This document shows, piece by piece, positions 1-6,185 of a stretch of 6,185 nt of DNA. The notes below the pieces were generated by a model. The model did not search any database and was not told where the DNA came from. It saw only the letters and a list, made by a program, of their open reading frames with translations. The DNA is from Bacillota bacterium (GTDB taxonomy: Bacteria > Bacillota > Clostridia > Oscillospirales > CAG-272): contig JAJQHI010000115.1 in assembly GCA_021199825.1 (NCBI GenBank), positions 1-6,185 of the forward strand, in the 5' to 3' direction. Every line of letters begins with the position of its first letter. Position 1 is the first letter of the stretch. A program made the translations under genes and the position numbers.

Positions 1-182
1 CTTATATTCCCCGCATTATGAGACGTGACGGAATAGAGGAGGGTGCGGCGCGCAAAAGGCTCATGTCACAAAAAAGTGAGGATGTGCTTCGCCTGCTCTG
101 TGATTACGTCATAGAGAATGACGGCGGAACGGATGAGCTTTACGGCAGGGTGGCGGCTATATATAATCAAATTGCAGTATGA
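1..182 (+). CDS. coaE: Dephospho-CoA kinase, C-terminal fragment (5' end outside window)
   Basis: CoaE catalyses the last step of coenzyme A synthesis, ATP-dependent phosphorylation of the 3'-hydroxyl of dephospho-CoA in the cytoplasm. Only the last 59 codons are visible, read from base 3 to the TGA at 180-182. Family features seen are an RIMRRDG segment near the start of the fragment, AARKRLMSQ about ten residues later (the helix with arginines and the SQ pair typical of the lid region), and DYVIENDGG, which matches the family's C-terminal 'DYVI-N-G' strand, followed by a short helix ending YNQIAV. The P-loop lies upstream of the window and cannot be checked. The stop overlaps the next gene's ATG in an ATGA junction, so the two are very likely co-transcribed and translationally coupled. 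The call rests on motif recognition in a short fragment, but the pattern is distinctive. Confidence 0.86.
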   Translation, partial: YIPRIMRRDGIEEGAARKRLMSQKSEDVLRLLCDYVIENDGGTDELYGRVAAIYNQIAV

Positions 183-757
183 AAAAGGGAACATTTAAAA
201 AAGCGGCTTGGCGCAGTGCCGTCGTGATTATCATATTGGCGGCGTCAATTTGCATTGGTTTTCTCGTTGAGGGAGGGCTTACACTGCTAGATGAGAAAAA
301 CTATCCGCAGGAATACGCGGAGTACGTGAGCGAATATTCGGCACTTTACGGTGTGCCCGAATATATAGTTTACGCTGCTATAAAAACAGAAAGCGGGTTT
401 GATAGCAGTCTGCTTTCAAGCTCTGGGACTATTGGACTTATGCAGATTATGCCCGAAACCTTTGAGATGCTTACGGATCTCACGGGTGAGGCTCATGAGA
501 CTGGCATGCTTTATGACCCGGAGACAAATATCAAATACGGGACGTATTATCTTTCATACCTTTACGGGATTTATGAAAGGTGGGGAACCGTTTATGCCGC
601 GTACATTGTCGGCGTTGATATTGTTAATTCGTGGCTTGAAAACGCCGAATATTCGACTGACGGCGTTAATTTGACATACATTCCGTATGATGAAACGCGG
701 GAGCTTGTTTCAGACCTTGAAAACGCTGCGGAAATGTATGAAAAGCTTTATTATTGA
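179..757 (+). CDS. Membrane-anchored lytic transglycosylase (SLT domain)
   Basis: Predicted to cleave the MurNAc-GlcNAc bond of peptidoglycan non-hydrolytically, forming 1,6-anhydro-MurNAc, outside the cytoplasmic membrane. Residues 1-13 are basic (KK, KK, R) and residues 14-31 form one hydrophobic segment (VVIIILAASICIGFLV), read as an uncleaved signal anchor. The SLT domain follows: AIKTESGFDSS with the presumed catalytic Glu71, the GLMQIMP motif at 86-92, and the NIKYGTYYLSYL helix at 117-128. The usual AYNAG motif is changed to AYIVG at 141-145, keeping Tyr142 but losing the Asn. A roughly 40-residue tail follows the domain. The 192-residue length fits small clostridial SLT proteins. The ATG overlaps the coaE stop (ATGA) and has no clear Shine-Dalgarno site at usual spacing, so translation probably depends on coupling to coaE. 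A structural or weakened enzyme role is possible given the altered motif. Confidence 0.88.
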   Translation: MKKGTFKKAAWRSAVVIIILAASICIGFLVEGGLTLLDEKNYPQEYAEYVSEYSALYGVPEYIVYAAIKTESGFDSSLLSSSGTIGLMQIMPETFEMLTDLTGEAHETGMLYDPETNIKYGTYYLSYLYGIYERWGTVYAAYIVGVDIVNSWLENAEYSTDGVNLTYIPYDETRELVSDLENAAEMYEKLYY

Positions 758-780
758 CAAATTGAATTTTATTTACATAT

Positions 781-786
781 AGGAGG
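781..786 (+). promoter_or_regulatory. Ribosome binding site of the M18 aminopeptidase gene
   Basis: AGGAGG, a full match to the Shine-Dalgarno consensus, lies 10 bases before the ATG at 797. It fixes that start and suggests this gene is translated efficiently and independently of the gene before it. Confidence 0.85.
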
Positions 787-796
787 ACATCATTTT

Positions 797-2209
797 ATGT
801 CTGACAAGACAAAAGCGATGAAGGAAGAGCTTTTCTATTCAAAGAAAAGCGTATATGAGGTGAGAGGAGAGTCTGAAATCAAGGCGGCGTATGACTTTGC
901 TGACGGATACGCAAAGTTCCTTGACAGCTCAAAGACAGAGCGCGAAGCGGTAAAGGCGGGAATTGAGATTCTTATCGCGCACGGTTTTTCCGAGTATCAT
1001 CTCGGCGACAGTGTTGCTGCAGGCGACAAGCGCTATTACAACAACCGCGGCAAGAGTTTGATTGCTTTCGTTATCGGAAGCGAGCCGCTTGAAAACGGAA
1101 TACGCATTTCAGCCGCTCATGTTGATTCACCGAGAATTGATTTGAAGCAGCACTCACTTTACGAGGATACCGGCTTCGGATATCTTAAGACTCATTACTA
1201 TGGCGGCATTCGCAAGTATCAGTGGGCGACAATTCCGCTCGCTCTTCACGGAACGATAGTCAAAAAGAACGGTGAGTCGGTTGACGTTAAAATCGGTGAT
1301 GAGCCGGGAGATCCTGTATTCTGCATCACCGACCTTCTCCCGCACCTTTCAAAGGACCAGTCGGGCAAGCCGCTTGATTCCGCTTTCTCAGGCGAGGGAC
1401 TCAATGTGCTTGTAGGCTCCCGCCCATATTCAACAGAGGATGACCCTTATAAGACAAATGACCCTGACGAAAGGGTTAAGCTTGCAGTTATGAAGTATCT
1501 TAACGACAAGTATGGCGTTACTGAAAATGACCTTATCTCCTCTGAGCTTTGCGTTGTTCCGGCTGACAAGACGCGTGATATCGGATTTGACCGCGCTATG
1601 CTCGGCGGATACGGACATGACGACAGGGTATGCTCATATCCTATCCTTATGGCTACGGCTGAGGCTGAGAATCCCGAAAAGACTGTAATGTGCATTTTTG
1701 CCGATAAAGAGGAAATCGGCAGTGAGGGCAACACTGGTATGCAGTCGAGCAATCTTACGGATGTTATTTCCGAAATTTCAAAGTGCCTTGGCGCTGATGA
1801 AACTCTTGTGCGCCTGCATTCGCTTTGCCTTTCGGCAGACGTTGCCGCAGGTCACGACCCGCTTTACGCCGATGTATTTGAGAGAATGAACAGCGCTATG
1901 TGCGGATGCGGAGTGACGCTTGTGAAATTCACGGGAAGCCGCGGAAAGGGCGGTTCAAACGACGCTTCTGCTGAGACTGTATACAAGGTACGCAAGATAT
2001 TTGATGACGCGGGCGTTGTATGGCAGACGGCTGAGCTTGGAAAGGTTGACCAGGGCGGCGGAGGAACTGTCGCAATGTACATCTCAAAAGAGAATATCGA
2101 CACGATAGATCTCGGTGTGCCGGTTCTTTCAATGCACGCGCCGTTTGAGATTATATCGAAGGTTGACCTTTATGAGGCATATCTTGCGCATAAGGCGTTC
2201 AACAAATAA
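797..2209 (+). CDS. apeA: M18 family metallo-aminopeptidase, type 1
   Basis: A two-zinc aminopeptidase of the M18 (aspartyl aminopeptidase / aminopeptidase I) family, expected to remove N-terminal residues from peptides in the cytoplasm; there is no signal peptide. Metal and catalytic motifs appear in family order: SAAHVDSPR with His108 as a zinc ligand, GGYGHDDR at 270-277 with Asp275 as the likely bridging Asp, DKEEIGSEG with Glu305 as the general base and Glu306 as a ligand, SADVAAGHDP with Asp348, GKVDQGGGGT at 416-424, and LSMHAPFE with His447. The assignment of individual residues is from family knowledge and was not aligned. The 470-residue length and the GHDDR form fit the longer type-1 group (apeA, known from Clostridium and Borrelia) better than the roughly 430-residue apeB. 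The gene looks complete. It lies 39 bases after the transglycosylase gene and 68 bases before prfA. Substrate preference cannot be read from the sequence. Confidence 0.93.
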   Translation: MSDKTKAMKEELFYSKKSVYEVRGESEIKAAYDFADGYAKFLDSSKTEREAVKAGIEILIAHGFSEYHLGDSVAAGDKRYYNNRGKSLIAFVIGSEPLENGIRISAAHVDSPRIDLKQHSLYEDTGFGYLKTHYYGGIRKYQWATIPLALHGTIVKKNGESVDVKIGDEPGDPVFCITDLLPHLSKDQSGKPLDSAFSGEGLNVLVGSRPYSTEDDPYKTNDPDERVKLAVMKYLNDKYGVTENDLISSELCVVPADKTRDIGFDRAMLGGYGHDDRVCSYPILMATAEAENPEKTVMCIFADKEEIGSEGNTGMQSSNLTDVISEISKCLGADETLVRLHSLCLSADVAAGHDPLYADVFERMNSAMCGCGVTLVKFTGSRGKGGSNDASAETVYKVRKIFDDAGVVWQTAELGKVDQGGGGTVAMYISKENIDTIDLGVPVLSMHAPFEIISKVDLYEAYLAHKAFNK

Positions 2210-2225
2210 TTTTTAAGGCAATAAC

Positions 2226-2270
2226 ATGGGGAGAGAATCCCGTGCCACTGCGGGATTCTCTCGCTCATAA
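2226..2270 (+). other. Possible 14-codon leader ORF before prfA (tentative)
   Basis: ATG at 2226 opens a short frame, MGRESRATAGFSRS, ending in TAA at 2268-2270. An AAGG at 2215-2218 sits 7 bases before the ATG, a modest ribosome binding site. The frame runs through the whole inverted repeat at 2231-2262 and stops 7 bases before the proposed prfA ATG, which itself lacks a Shine-Dalgarno site. That geometry would allow a ribosome to melt the hairpin and restart at prfA. An ORF this short can easily arise by chance, so this is an inference only. Confidence 0.18.
2231..2262 (+). promoter_or_regulatory. Perfect 12-bp inverted repeat (hairpin) in the prfA leader
   Basis: GAGAGAATCCCG at 2231-2242 and CGGGATTCTCTC at 2251-2262 are exact reverse complements, separated by the 8-base loop TGCCACTG, whose outer bases could add two wobble pairs. 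The structure is certain, its function is not. It is not a standard factor-independent terminator: the + strand continues GCTCATAATAAAG and the - strand continues CCCATGTTAT, so neither has a T-run. It sits 15 bases before the prfA ATG. It could be a translational control hairpin, an RNA processing or stability element, or a copy of a dispersed palindromic repeat. No second copy was seen in this window. Confidence 0.6.
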
Positions 2271-2277
2271 TAAAGCG

Positions 2278-3348
2278 ATGGACGAAAAGCTGAATGAAGC
2301 TGAGAGAAGATTTAGCGAGATAGAGGAAGCTCTCGCGTCCCCTGAAATCTTCTCCGATATGGATAATTACAAGAGGCTTTCACGTGAGAGAAAGCGGTTG
2401 GCTCCTGTCATTGAAAAATACCGTGAATACAAAGGGTGTGAGGAGTCGATAAAATCGGCAGAGGAAATGCTTTCGTGCGGCGACTCTGAGCTTGAGGCTC
2501 TGGCAAAGGAAGAGCTTGAGGCGGAAAAGGCGCGGCGTGAGGTGCTTTACAATGAGATAAGAGCTCTTTTGCTGCCGAAGGATAAAAATGATGATAAAAA
2601 TGTGCTCCTTGAAATTCGCGCGGGGTCGGGAGGCGAGGAAGCGGCGCTTTTCGCGGCGGTTCTTTACAGAATGTACACCATGTACTCCGAGAAGCGAGGC
2701 TTTGATGTCAAGGTGGTTGACATGAACGAAACCGAGCTTGGCGGGTTTAAGGAAATTTCGCTTTTGATATCGGGCGAGGGGGCATATTCGAGATTCAAAT
2801 TTGAGTCGGGTGTGCACCGTGTACAAAGAGTCCCCGAAACCGAATCACAGGGCAGAATACACACCTCGGCAGCCTCCGTTGTGGTTTTGCCTGAGGCGGA
2901 CGAGACGGGTGATATTGAAATCAATCCGTCGGATATTATAGTTGAAACGATGAAGTCGAGCGGTGCCGGCGGACAGCATATAAACAAAACTGAGTCGGCG
3001 ATTAGAATTATTCATAAGCCGACGGGAATAACTGTGGGGTGTCAGACTGAGCGCAGTCAGCTTCAAAACAAGGAAACTGCCATGCGTATGCTGAAAACCA
3101 AGCTTTACGAGATAAAGGAAAATGAGCGCGTCTCAAAAATTGCGGCTGACAGGCGCTCGCAGATAGGTACGGGTGACAGAAGCCAAAAAATACGGACATA
3201 CAATTATCCGCAGAGCAGGGTTACGGACCACAGAATAGGATTTACGATTTATTCGCTCAGTGCGTTTCTTGACGGCGATATTGATTCGATGATAGACGCG
3301 CTGACAGCGGCAGATACAGCTGAAAAGCTGAGGTCGGAACAAACGTGA
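2278..3348 (+). CDS. prfA: Peptide chain release factor 1 (RF1)
   Basis: RF1 recognises UAA and UAG stop codons in the ribosomal A site and triggers release of the finished peptide. Numbered from the ATG at 2278 the protein has 356 residues, the same as Bacillus subtilis RF1. It has a helical N-terminal domain, an EIRAGSGGEEAALFA segment near 112-126, the codon-reading RVPETESQGRIHTSA loop with PET at 186-188 (the PxT form that marks RF1, where RF2 has SPF), and the catalytic SSGAGGQHINKTESA with GGQ at 231-233. The full C-terminal domain is present. I chose ATG 2278 because MDEKLNEAERRF aligns with the usual RF1 beginning. GTG 2242 is in frame and would add 12 residues encoded by the hairpin; it has a GGAG at 2230-2233, so it cannot be excluded. 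ATG 2278 has no evident Shine-Dalgarno site. The stop overlaps the next gene (GTGA). Confidence 0.96.
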   Translation: MDEKLNEAERRFSEIEEALASPEIFSDMDNYKRLSRERKRLAPVIEKYREYKGCEESIKSAEEMLSCGDSELEALAKEELEAEKARREVLYNEIRALLLPKDKNDDKNVLLEIRAGSGGEEAALFAAVLYRMYTMYSEKRGFDVKVVDMNETELGGFKEISLLISGEGAYSRFKFESGVHRVQRVPETESQGRIHTSAASVVVLPEADETGDIEINPSDIIVETMKSSGAGGQHINKTESAIRIIHKPTGITVGCQTERSQLQNKETAMRMLKTKLYEIKENERVSKIAADRRSQIGTGDRSQKIRTYNYPQSRVTDHRIGFTIYSLSAFLDGDIDSMIDALTAADTAEKLRSEQT

Positions 3349-4388
3349 CTTTTGATAAGAAAACATTGCTTGTTTCCTTAGGAGATGAGGCGGGACTTTC
3401 CTTGGCGGCGGAGATGCTGAGGGGAGGTGAGCTTGTTATTTTCCCGACGGAGACGGTTTACGGGCTTGGGGCGTCGGCGTATGACGCTGATGCCGCGTAC
3501 GCAGTATTTGAGGCGAAGGGACGCCCGCATGACAATCCCCTTATAGTTCATGTGGCGAAGCCTGAGGACGCTGAGAGCATAGCGTATACAAACAAGCTAT
3601 ATTATAGGCTGGCGCGCGCGTTTATGCCGGGACCTATAACGATAATTTTGAAAAAACGCGATATAATCCCCGATGAGGTGACCGCGGGAGGTAATACTGT
3701 GGGCATAAGGTGCCCCTCGCACCCTGTTGCGCACAGGTTTATCGAGCTTGCGGGTGTGCCTGTTGCGGCTCCGTCCGCAAATCTTTCGGGGAGACCGTCG
3801 CCTACGCGCTTTTCACACTGTACTGATGACATGATGGGAAGAGTGTCGGCGATAATTGACGGCGGGGAGTGCGATATTGGGCTTGAATCGACAGTTGTGC
3901 TCCTGACTGGCGAGGATTCGCTCAAAATTCTTCGACCCGGTGGGGTCAGCCGTGACGCGCTTTTATGTGTTGTGTCTGATGTGACGGTTGCGGATGGGCT
4001 GCGCGAGGGGGAGATACCTCTCTCACCGGGAATGAAATATAAGCATTACGCGCCGCGCACGCCGCTGTTTTTGCTGAAGGGCAGCCGTACGCGGGTGACG
4101 GAGTACGTAAAAGGGAAAATTGCCGCGGGCGAGAGGTGTCTTTTTATCTCTTATGATGAGGATTCCGCGGGCTTTGGTGGGGTCTCGATTTCTCTTGGCG
4201 GTGCGGATGACGTTAGGTCCCACGCGAAAAGGCTTTTCGCGGCTCTTCGGGAGGCAGACAGGATAGGCGAGACGCGGACGATTGACGTTATCTATTCGTA
4301 CGCGCCGAGCGAGGGCGGGGACGGTCTTGATCCCGCAATATACAACAGGCTCATACGTGCCGCGAATCACACGATAGTGGAGGTTTAA
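3345..4388 (+). CDS. sua5: Threonylcarbamoyl-AMP synthase, Sua5 type (YrdC + Sua5 domains)
   Basis: Makes L-threonylcarbamoyladenylate from threonine, bicarbonate and ATP, the first step of t6A37 modification of tRNAs that read ANN codons; TsaB, TsaD and TsaE complete the pathway in bacteria. The YrdC domain covers about residues 15-205: FPTETVYGLGASA at 33-45, KGRPHDNPLIVHV at 58-70, PGPITIIL at 95-102, VAAPSANLSGRPSPT at 140-154, and GLESTVV plus ILRPGGVS at 179-202. The linker motif SPGMKYKHYAP at 227-237 and a C-terminal domain ending GLDPAIYNRLIRAA mark the two-domain Sua5/YwlC form, not the short TsaC form. The length of 347 residues is normal and the gene is complete. It starts at GTG within a GTGA overlap with the prfA stop; GAGG at 3330-3333 is 11 bases upstream, so coupling to prfA is likely. 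Confidence 0.96.
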   Translation: MTFDKKTLLVSLGDEAGLSLAAEMLRGGELVIFPTETVYGLGASAYDADAAYAVFEAKGRPHDNPLIVHVAKPEDAESIAYTNKLYYRLARAFMPGPITIILKKRDIIPDEVTAGGNTVGIRCPSHPVAHRFIELAGVPVAAPSANLSGRPSPTRFSHCTDDMMGRVSAIIDGGECDIGLESTVVLLTGEDSLKILRPGGVSRDALLCVVSDVTVADGLREGEIPLSPGMKYKHYAPRTPLFLLKGSRTRVTEYVKGKIAAGERCLFISYDEDSAGFGGVSISLGGADDVRSHAKRLFAALREADRIGETRTIDVIYSYAPSEGGDGLDPAIYNRLIRAANHTIVEV

Positions 4389-4408
4389 ACGGTACTGTGG
4401 GTGCAGTC

Positions 4409-4414
4409 GGAAGG
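4409..4414 (+). promoter_or_regulatory. Ribosome binding site of the topoisomerase subunit A gene
   Basis: GGAAGG lies 7 bases before the ATG at 4422, a good Shine-Dalgarno site. It decides against the in-frame GTG at 4401, which would place this site inside the coding region. Confidence 0.75.
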
Positions 4415-4421
4415 TTTACTT

Positions 4422-6185
4422 ATGGCAAAGAAGAAGAAAAGCGATATTGAACGGGTATTTGAATCGCCTGCCGAGGCGGTAAATCAGCCGATTACGGAGA
4501 CGATTGAGACAAACTATATGCCGTATGTTATGACGGTTATTGTGTCCCGCGCCATACCTGAAATTGACGGATTCAAGCCCGCGCACAGAAAGCTGCTTTA
4601 TACGATGTATAAGATGGGGCTTATGACCGGAGCGAGGACGAAGAGCGCTAATGTGGTCGGTCAGACGATGAGGCTTAACCCTCACGGGGATGCTTCGATT
4701 TACGAGACACTTGTGAGGCTGACGCGCGCAAACGGTTCGCTGCTTCATCCGTTCATAGACTCAAAGGGAAGCTTTGGCAAGCAGTATTCGTCAGATATGA
4801 AGTATGCCGCTCCGAGATACACGGAGGTCAAGCTTGACCGATTCTGCGCCGAGATATTTTCCGGTATAGACAAAAACGCTGTCGATATGGTTGACAATTA
4901 CGACGGCACAATGAAGGAGCCTGTGCTTTTGCCGACAACCTTCCCGAACATAATTGTAAACCCGAATATGGGCATTGCGGTTGGGATGGCGTCAAACATA
5001 TGCTCATTCAACCTTGCTGAGGTTTGCGACGGGACGATTGCGATACTTAAAAATCCGAATGTTACGACGGACGAGCTTCTCGGAATTATAAAAGCGCCCG
5101 ATTTTCCCGGAGGCGGCAGGCTGGTATATGATGAGACCGCGCTTCGCACTATATATGAGACGGGAACGGGAGCTGTCAAGGTACGGGCAAAGTACAGCTT
5201 TGACGAAAAGACAAACACGCTTGAAATTCTCGAAATCCCGTACTCAACGACGATTGAGCTTATCCTAAAAAAGCTCACCGACCTTTTGTCGGAGGGGAAG
5301 CTTAAAGAGGTGACGGATTTCAGAGACGAGATTGACCTTTCGGGCTTCAAGCTGGCGCTTGACCTAAAGCGCGGGGTTGATCCTGAGAGGCTGATGGAGA
5401 AGCTTTATAAGCTCACGCCTCTTGAGGATTCGTTCAAGTGCAACTTTACGCTTTTGATTGACGGCTCACCCTGTCAGCTCGGAGTTGCGCAGATAATTAA
5501 AGAATGGATAAAATTCCGTGTTGTCTGTTATAAGCGCGAGCTGACGTTTGAATGTGAGCGCAAGGAGGAAAGACTGCATCTGCTTTTGGGACTTGGCAAA
5601 ATCCTTCTTGACATTGACAAGGCGATAAAGATTGTGCGTGAAACCGAAAAAGAGGCTGAGGTTGTTCCCAATCTTATGGAGGGCTTCTCGATTGACAGAG
5701 TTCAGGCGGAATTTATCGCGGAGATTAAGCTTCGCAACTTAAACCGCGAATATATCCTGAACCGCATTCGTGATATACAGTCCCTTCAGGATGAGATTGC
5801 GCGTCTGCGCGGTATTATTGAGGACGAGCTTAAGCTCAAGTCGGAGATAATCAGTCAGCTGGAGGATATCAAGAAAAAGTACGGTCAGCCGCGGCGCACT
5901 GAGATTATAACCGTATCCGATATGGCGCCAATTGCGGAAGAGGAGGAGATACCGAATTATCCGTGCAAGGCTGTCATGACATCGGGCGGATATTTTAAGA
6001 AAATCACGATGCAGTCATACCGCATGAGCGATGAGCAGAAGCTGAAGGACGGGGACCGGGTGCTGCTTTTGACTGACGCTGAAAATCGCGATGAGCTTCT
6101 GTTTTTCACGGACAGGTGTCAGGTATATAAATCAAGAGTGAGTGATTTTGATTCGACAAAATCGTCAGCGATGGGGGACTATATC
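4422..6185 (+). CDS. parC: Type IIA DNA topoisomerase subunit A (ParC/GyrA family, divergent), 3' end outside window
   Basis: The DNA breakage-reunion subunit of a gyrase or topoisomerase IV, working with an ATPase B subunit that is not in the window. The first 588 codons are open with no stop. After a lysine-rich N-terminus come NYMPYVMTVIVSRAIPEIDG at 31-50 and FKPAHRKLLY (winged-helix domain), LNPHGDASIYETLVRL at 85-100 (quinolone-pocket helix), and AAPRYTEVKL with the presumed catalytic Tyr133 preceded by Arg132. The tower domain carries GIAVGMASN, whose Ile185 lies 52 residues after the Tyr, matching the DNA-wedge Ile174 of E. coli GyrA. A charged coiled-coil stretch runs about 445-487, and from about 512 the start of the C-terminal beta-pinwheel is visible. 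The sequence is unlike standard GyrA (IDGFKPAHRK instead of RDGLKPVHRR). I favour a ParC-like clostridial lineage, but gyrase and topoisomerase IV cannot be told apart without the C-terminal domain. Confidence 0.9.
   Translation, partial: MAKKKKSDIERVFESPAEAVNQPITETIETNYMPYVMTVIVSRAIPEIDGFKPAHRKLLYTMYKMGLMTGARTKSANVVGQTMRLNPHGDASIYETLVRLTRANGSLLHPFIDSKGSFGKQYSSDMKYAAPRYTEVKLDRFCAEIFSGIDKNAVDMVDNYDGTMKEPVLLPTTFPNIIVNPNMGIAVGMASNICSFNLAEVCDGTIAILKNPNVTTDELLGIIKAPDFPGGGRLVYDETALRTIYETGTGAVKVRAKYSFDEKTNTLEILEIPYSTTIELILKKLTDLLSEGKLKEVTDFRDEIDLSGFKLALDLKRGVDPERLMEKLYKLTPLEDSFKCNFTLLIDGSPCQLGVAQIIKEWIKFRVVCYKRELTFECERKEERLHLLLGLGKILLDIDKAIKIVRETEKEAEVVPNLMEGFSIDRVQAEFIAEIKLRNLNREYILNRIRDIQSLQDEIARLRGIIEDELKLKSEIISQLEDIKKKYGQPRRTEIITVSDMAPIAEEEEIPNYPCKAVMTSGGYFKKITMQSYRMSDEQKLKDGDRVLLLTDAENRDELLFFTDRCQVYKSRVSDFDSTKSSAMGDYI

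Noticed and set aside
399..674. Second + strand frame of 91 codons inside the transglycosylase gene
   Set aside because: It overlaps the SLT catalytic motifs in another frame, has no recognisable motif and no separate ribosome binding site evident.
754..782. TTGACA at 754-759 followed by AT-rich sequence, resembling a sigma-A promoter for the aminopeptidase gene
   Set aside because: The best -10 matches at allowed spacing (around 776-783) are poor and would start transcription within or after the AGGAGG site at 781-786, removing the ribosome binding site. The TTGACA also overlaps the stop of the gene before it.
2231..2262. Factor-independent terminator between the aminopeptidase gene and prfA
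   Set aside because: The stem is perfect but no T-run follows it on either strand, so the inverted repeat was listed as a hairpin of unknown role instead.
2380..2826. Antisense open frame of 148 codons within prfA
   Set aside because: It is opposite conserved RF1 sequence and has no family features; it is a shadow of the real frame.
4401..4403. Earlier GTG start for the topoisomerase gene
   Set aside because: It is in frame but would put the GGAAGG ribosome binding site inside the gene; the ATG at 4422 has proper spacing and gives a typical lysine-rich start.
4898..5350. Antisense open frame of 150 codons within the topoisomerase gene
   Set aside because: It lies wholly opposite a strongly conserved coding region, shows no recognisable domain, and is explained by codon composition of the sense gene.
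1..6185. CRISPR arrays, insertion sequences, tRNA/rRNA genes, riboswitches or defence genes
   Set aside because: No direct repeat series, transposase motif, cloverleaf or aptamer pattern was recognised by eye, and almost every base is taken up by six housekeeping genes with gaps of at most 68 bases.

Overview
This window is a block of housekeeping genes, all on the + strand and tightly packed. It most likely comes from a low-to-mid GC anaerobe of the Bacillota, class Clostridia, in the Oscillospirales/Ruminococcaceae neighbourhood. The placement rests on three things: the gene content and order (coaE, a small membrane-anchored lytic transglycosylase, a type-1 M18 aminopeptidase, prfA, sua5, then a divergent type IIA topoisomerase A subunit), the style of the proteins, and purine-rich Shine-Dalgarno sites. 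It is inferred by eye, without a database search.

Layout: 1-182 is the C-terminal end of dephospho-CoA kinase (coaE). Its stop overlaps the start of a 192-residue lytic transglycosylase (179-757) in an ATGA junction. After a 39-base gap with a strong AGGAGG site comes a 470-residue M18 metallo-aminopeptidase (797-2209). A 68-base gap follows, holding a perfect 12-bp inverted repeat (2231-2262) and a possible 14-codon leader ORF. Next is peptide chain release factor 1 (prfA, 2278-3348), whose stop overlaps the GTG start of a two-domain Sua5-type threonylcarbamoyl-AMP synthase (3345-4388). After 33 bases with a GGAAGG site comes a ParC/GyrA-family topoisomerase subunit (4422 to the window end, 588 codons seen, C-terminus missing).

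The genes serve core functions: coenzyme A synthesis, peptidoglycan cleavage, peptide turnover, translation termination, tRNA t6A modification and DNA topology. prfA and sua5 form a natural translation pair. The other genes are probably co-transcribed neighbours, not one pathway. No convincing factor-independent terminator or promoter was found between genes, so one long transcript is possible.

I found no CRISPR array, mobile element, tRNA/rRNA gene, defence system or other exotic system. The items most worth a second look are the hairpin, possible leader ORF and missing Shine-Dalgarno site in front of prfA; the altered AYNAG motif of the transglycosylase; the divergent topoisomerase with alanine at the quinolone-contact serine position; and the absence of prmC next to prfA. 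No gap between genes exceeds 70 bases, so there is no long empty stretch to account for.
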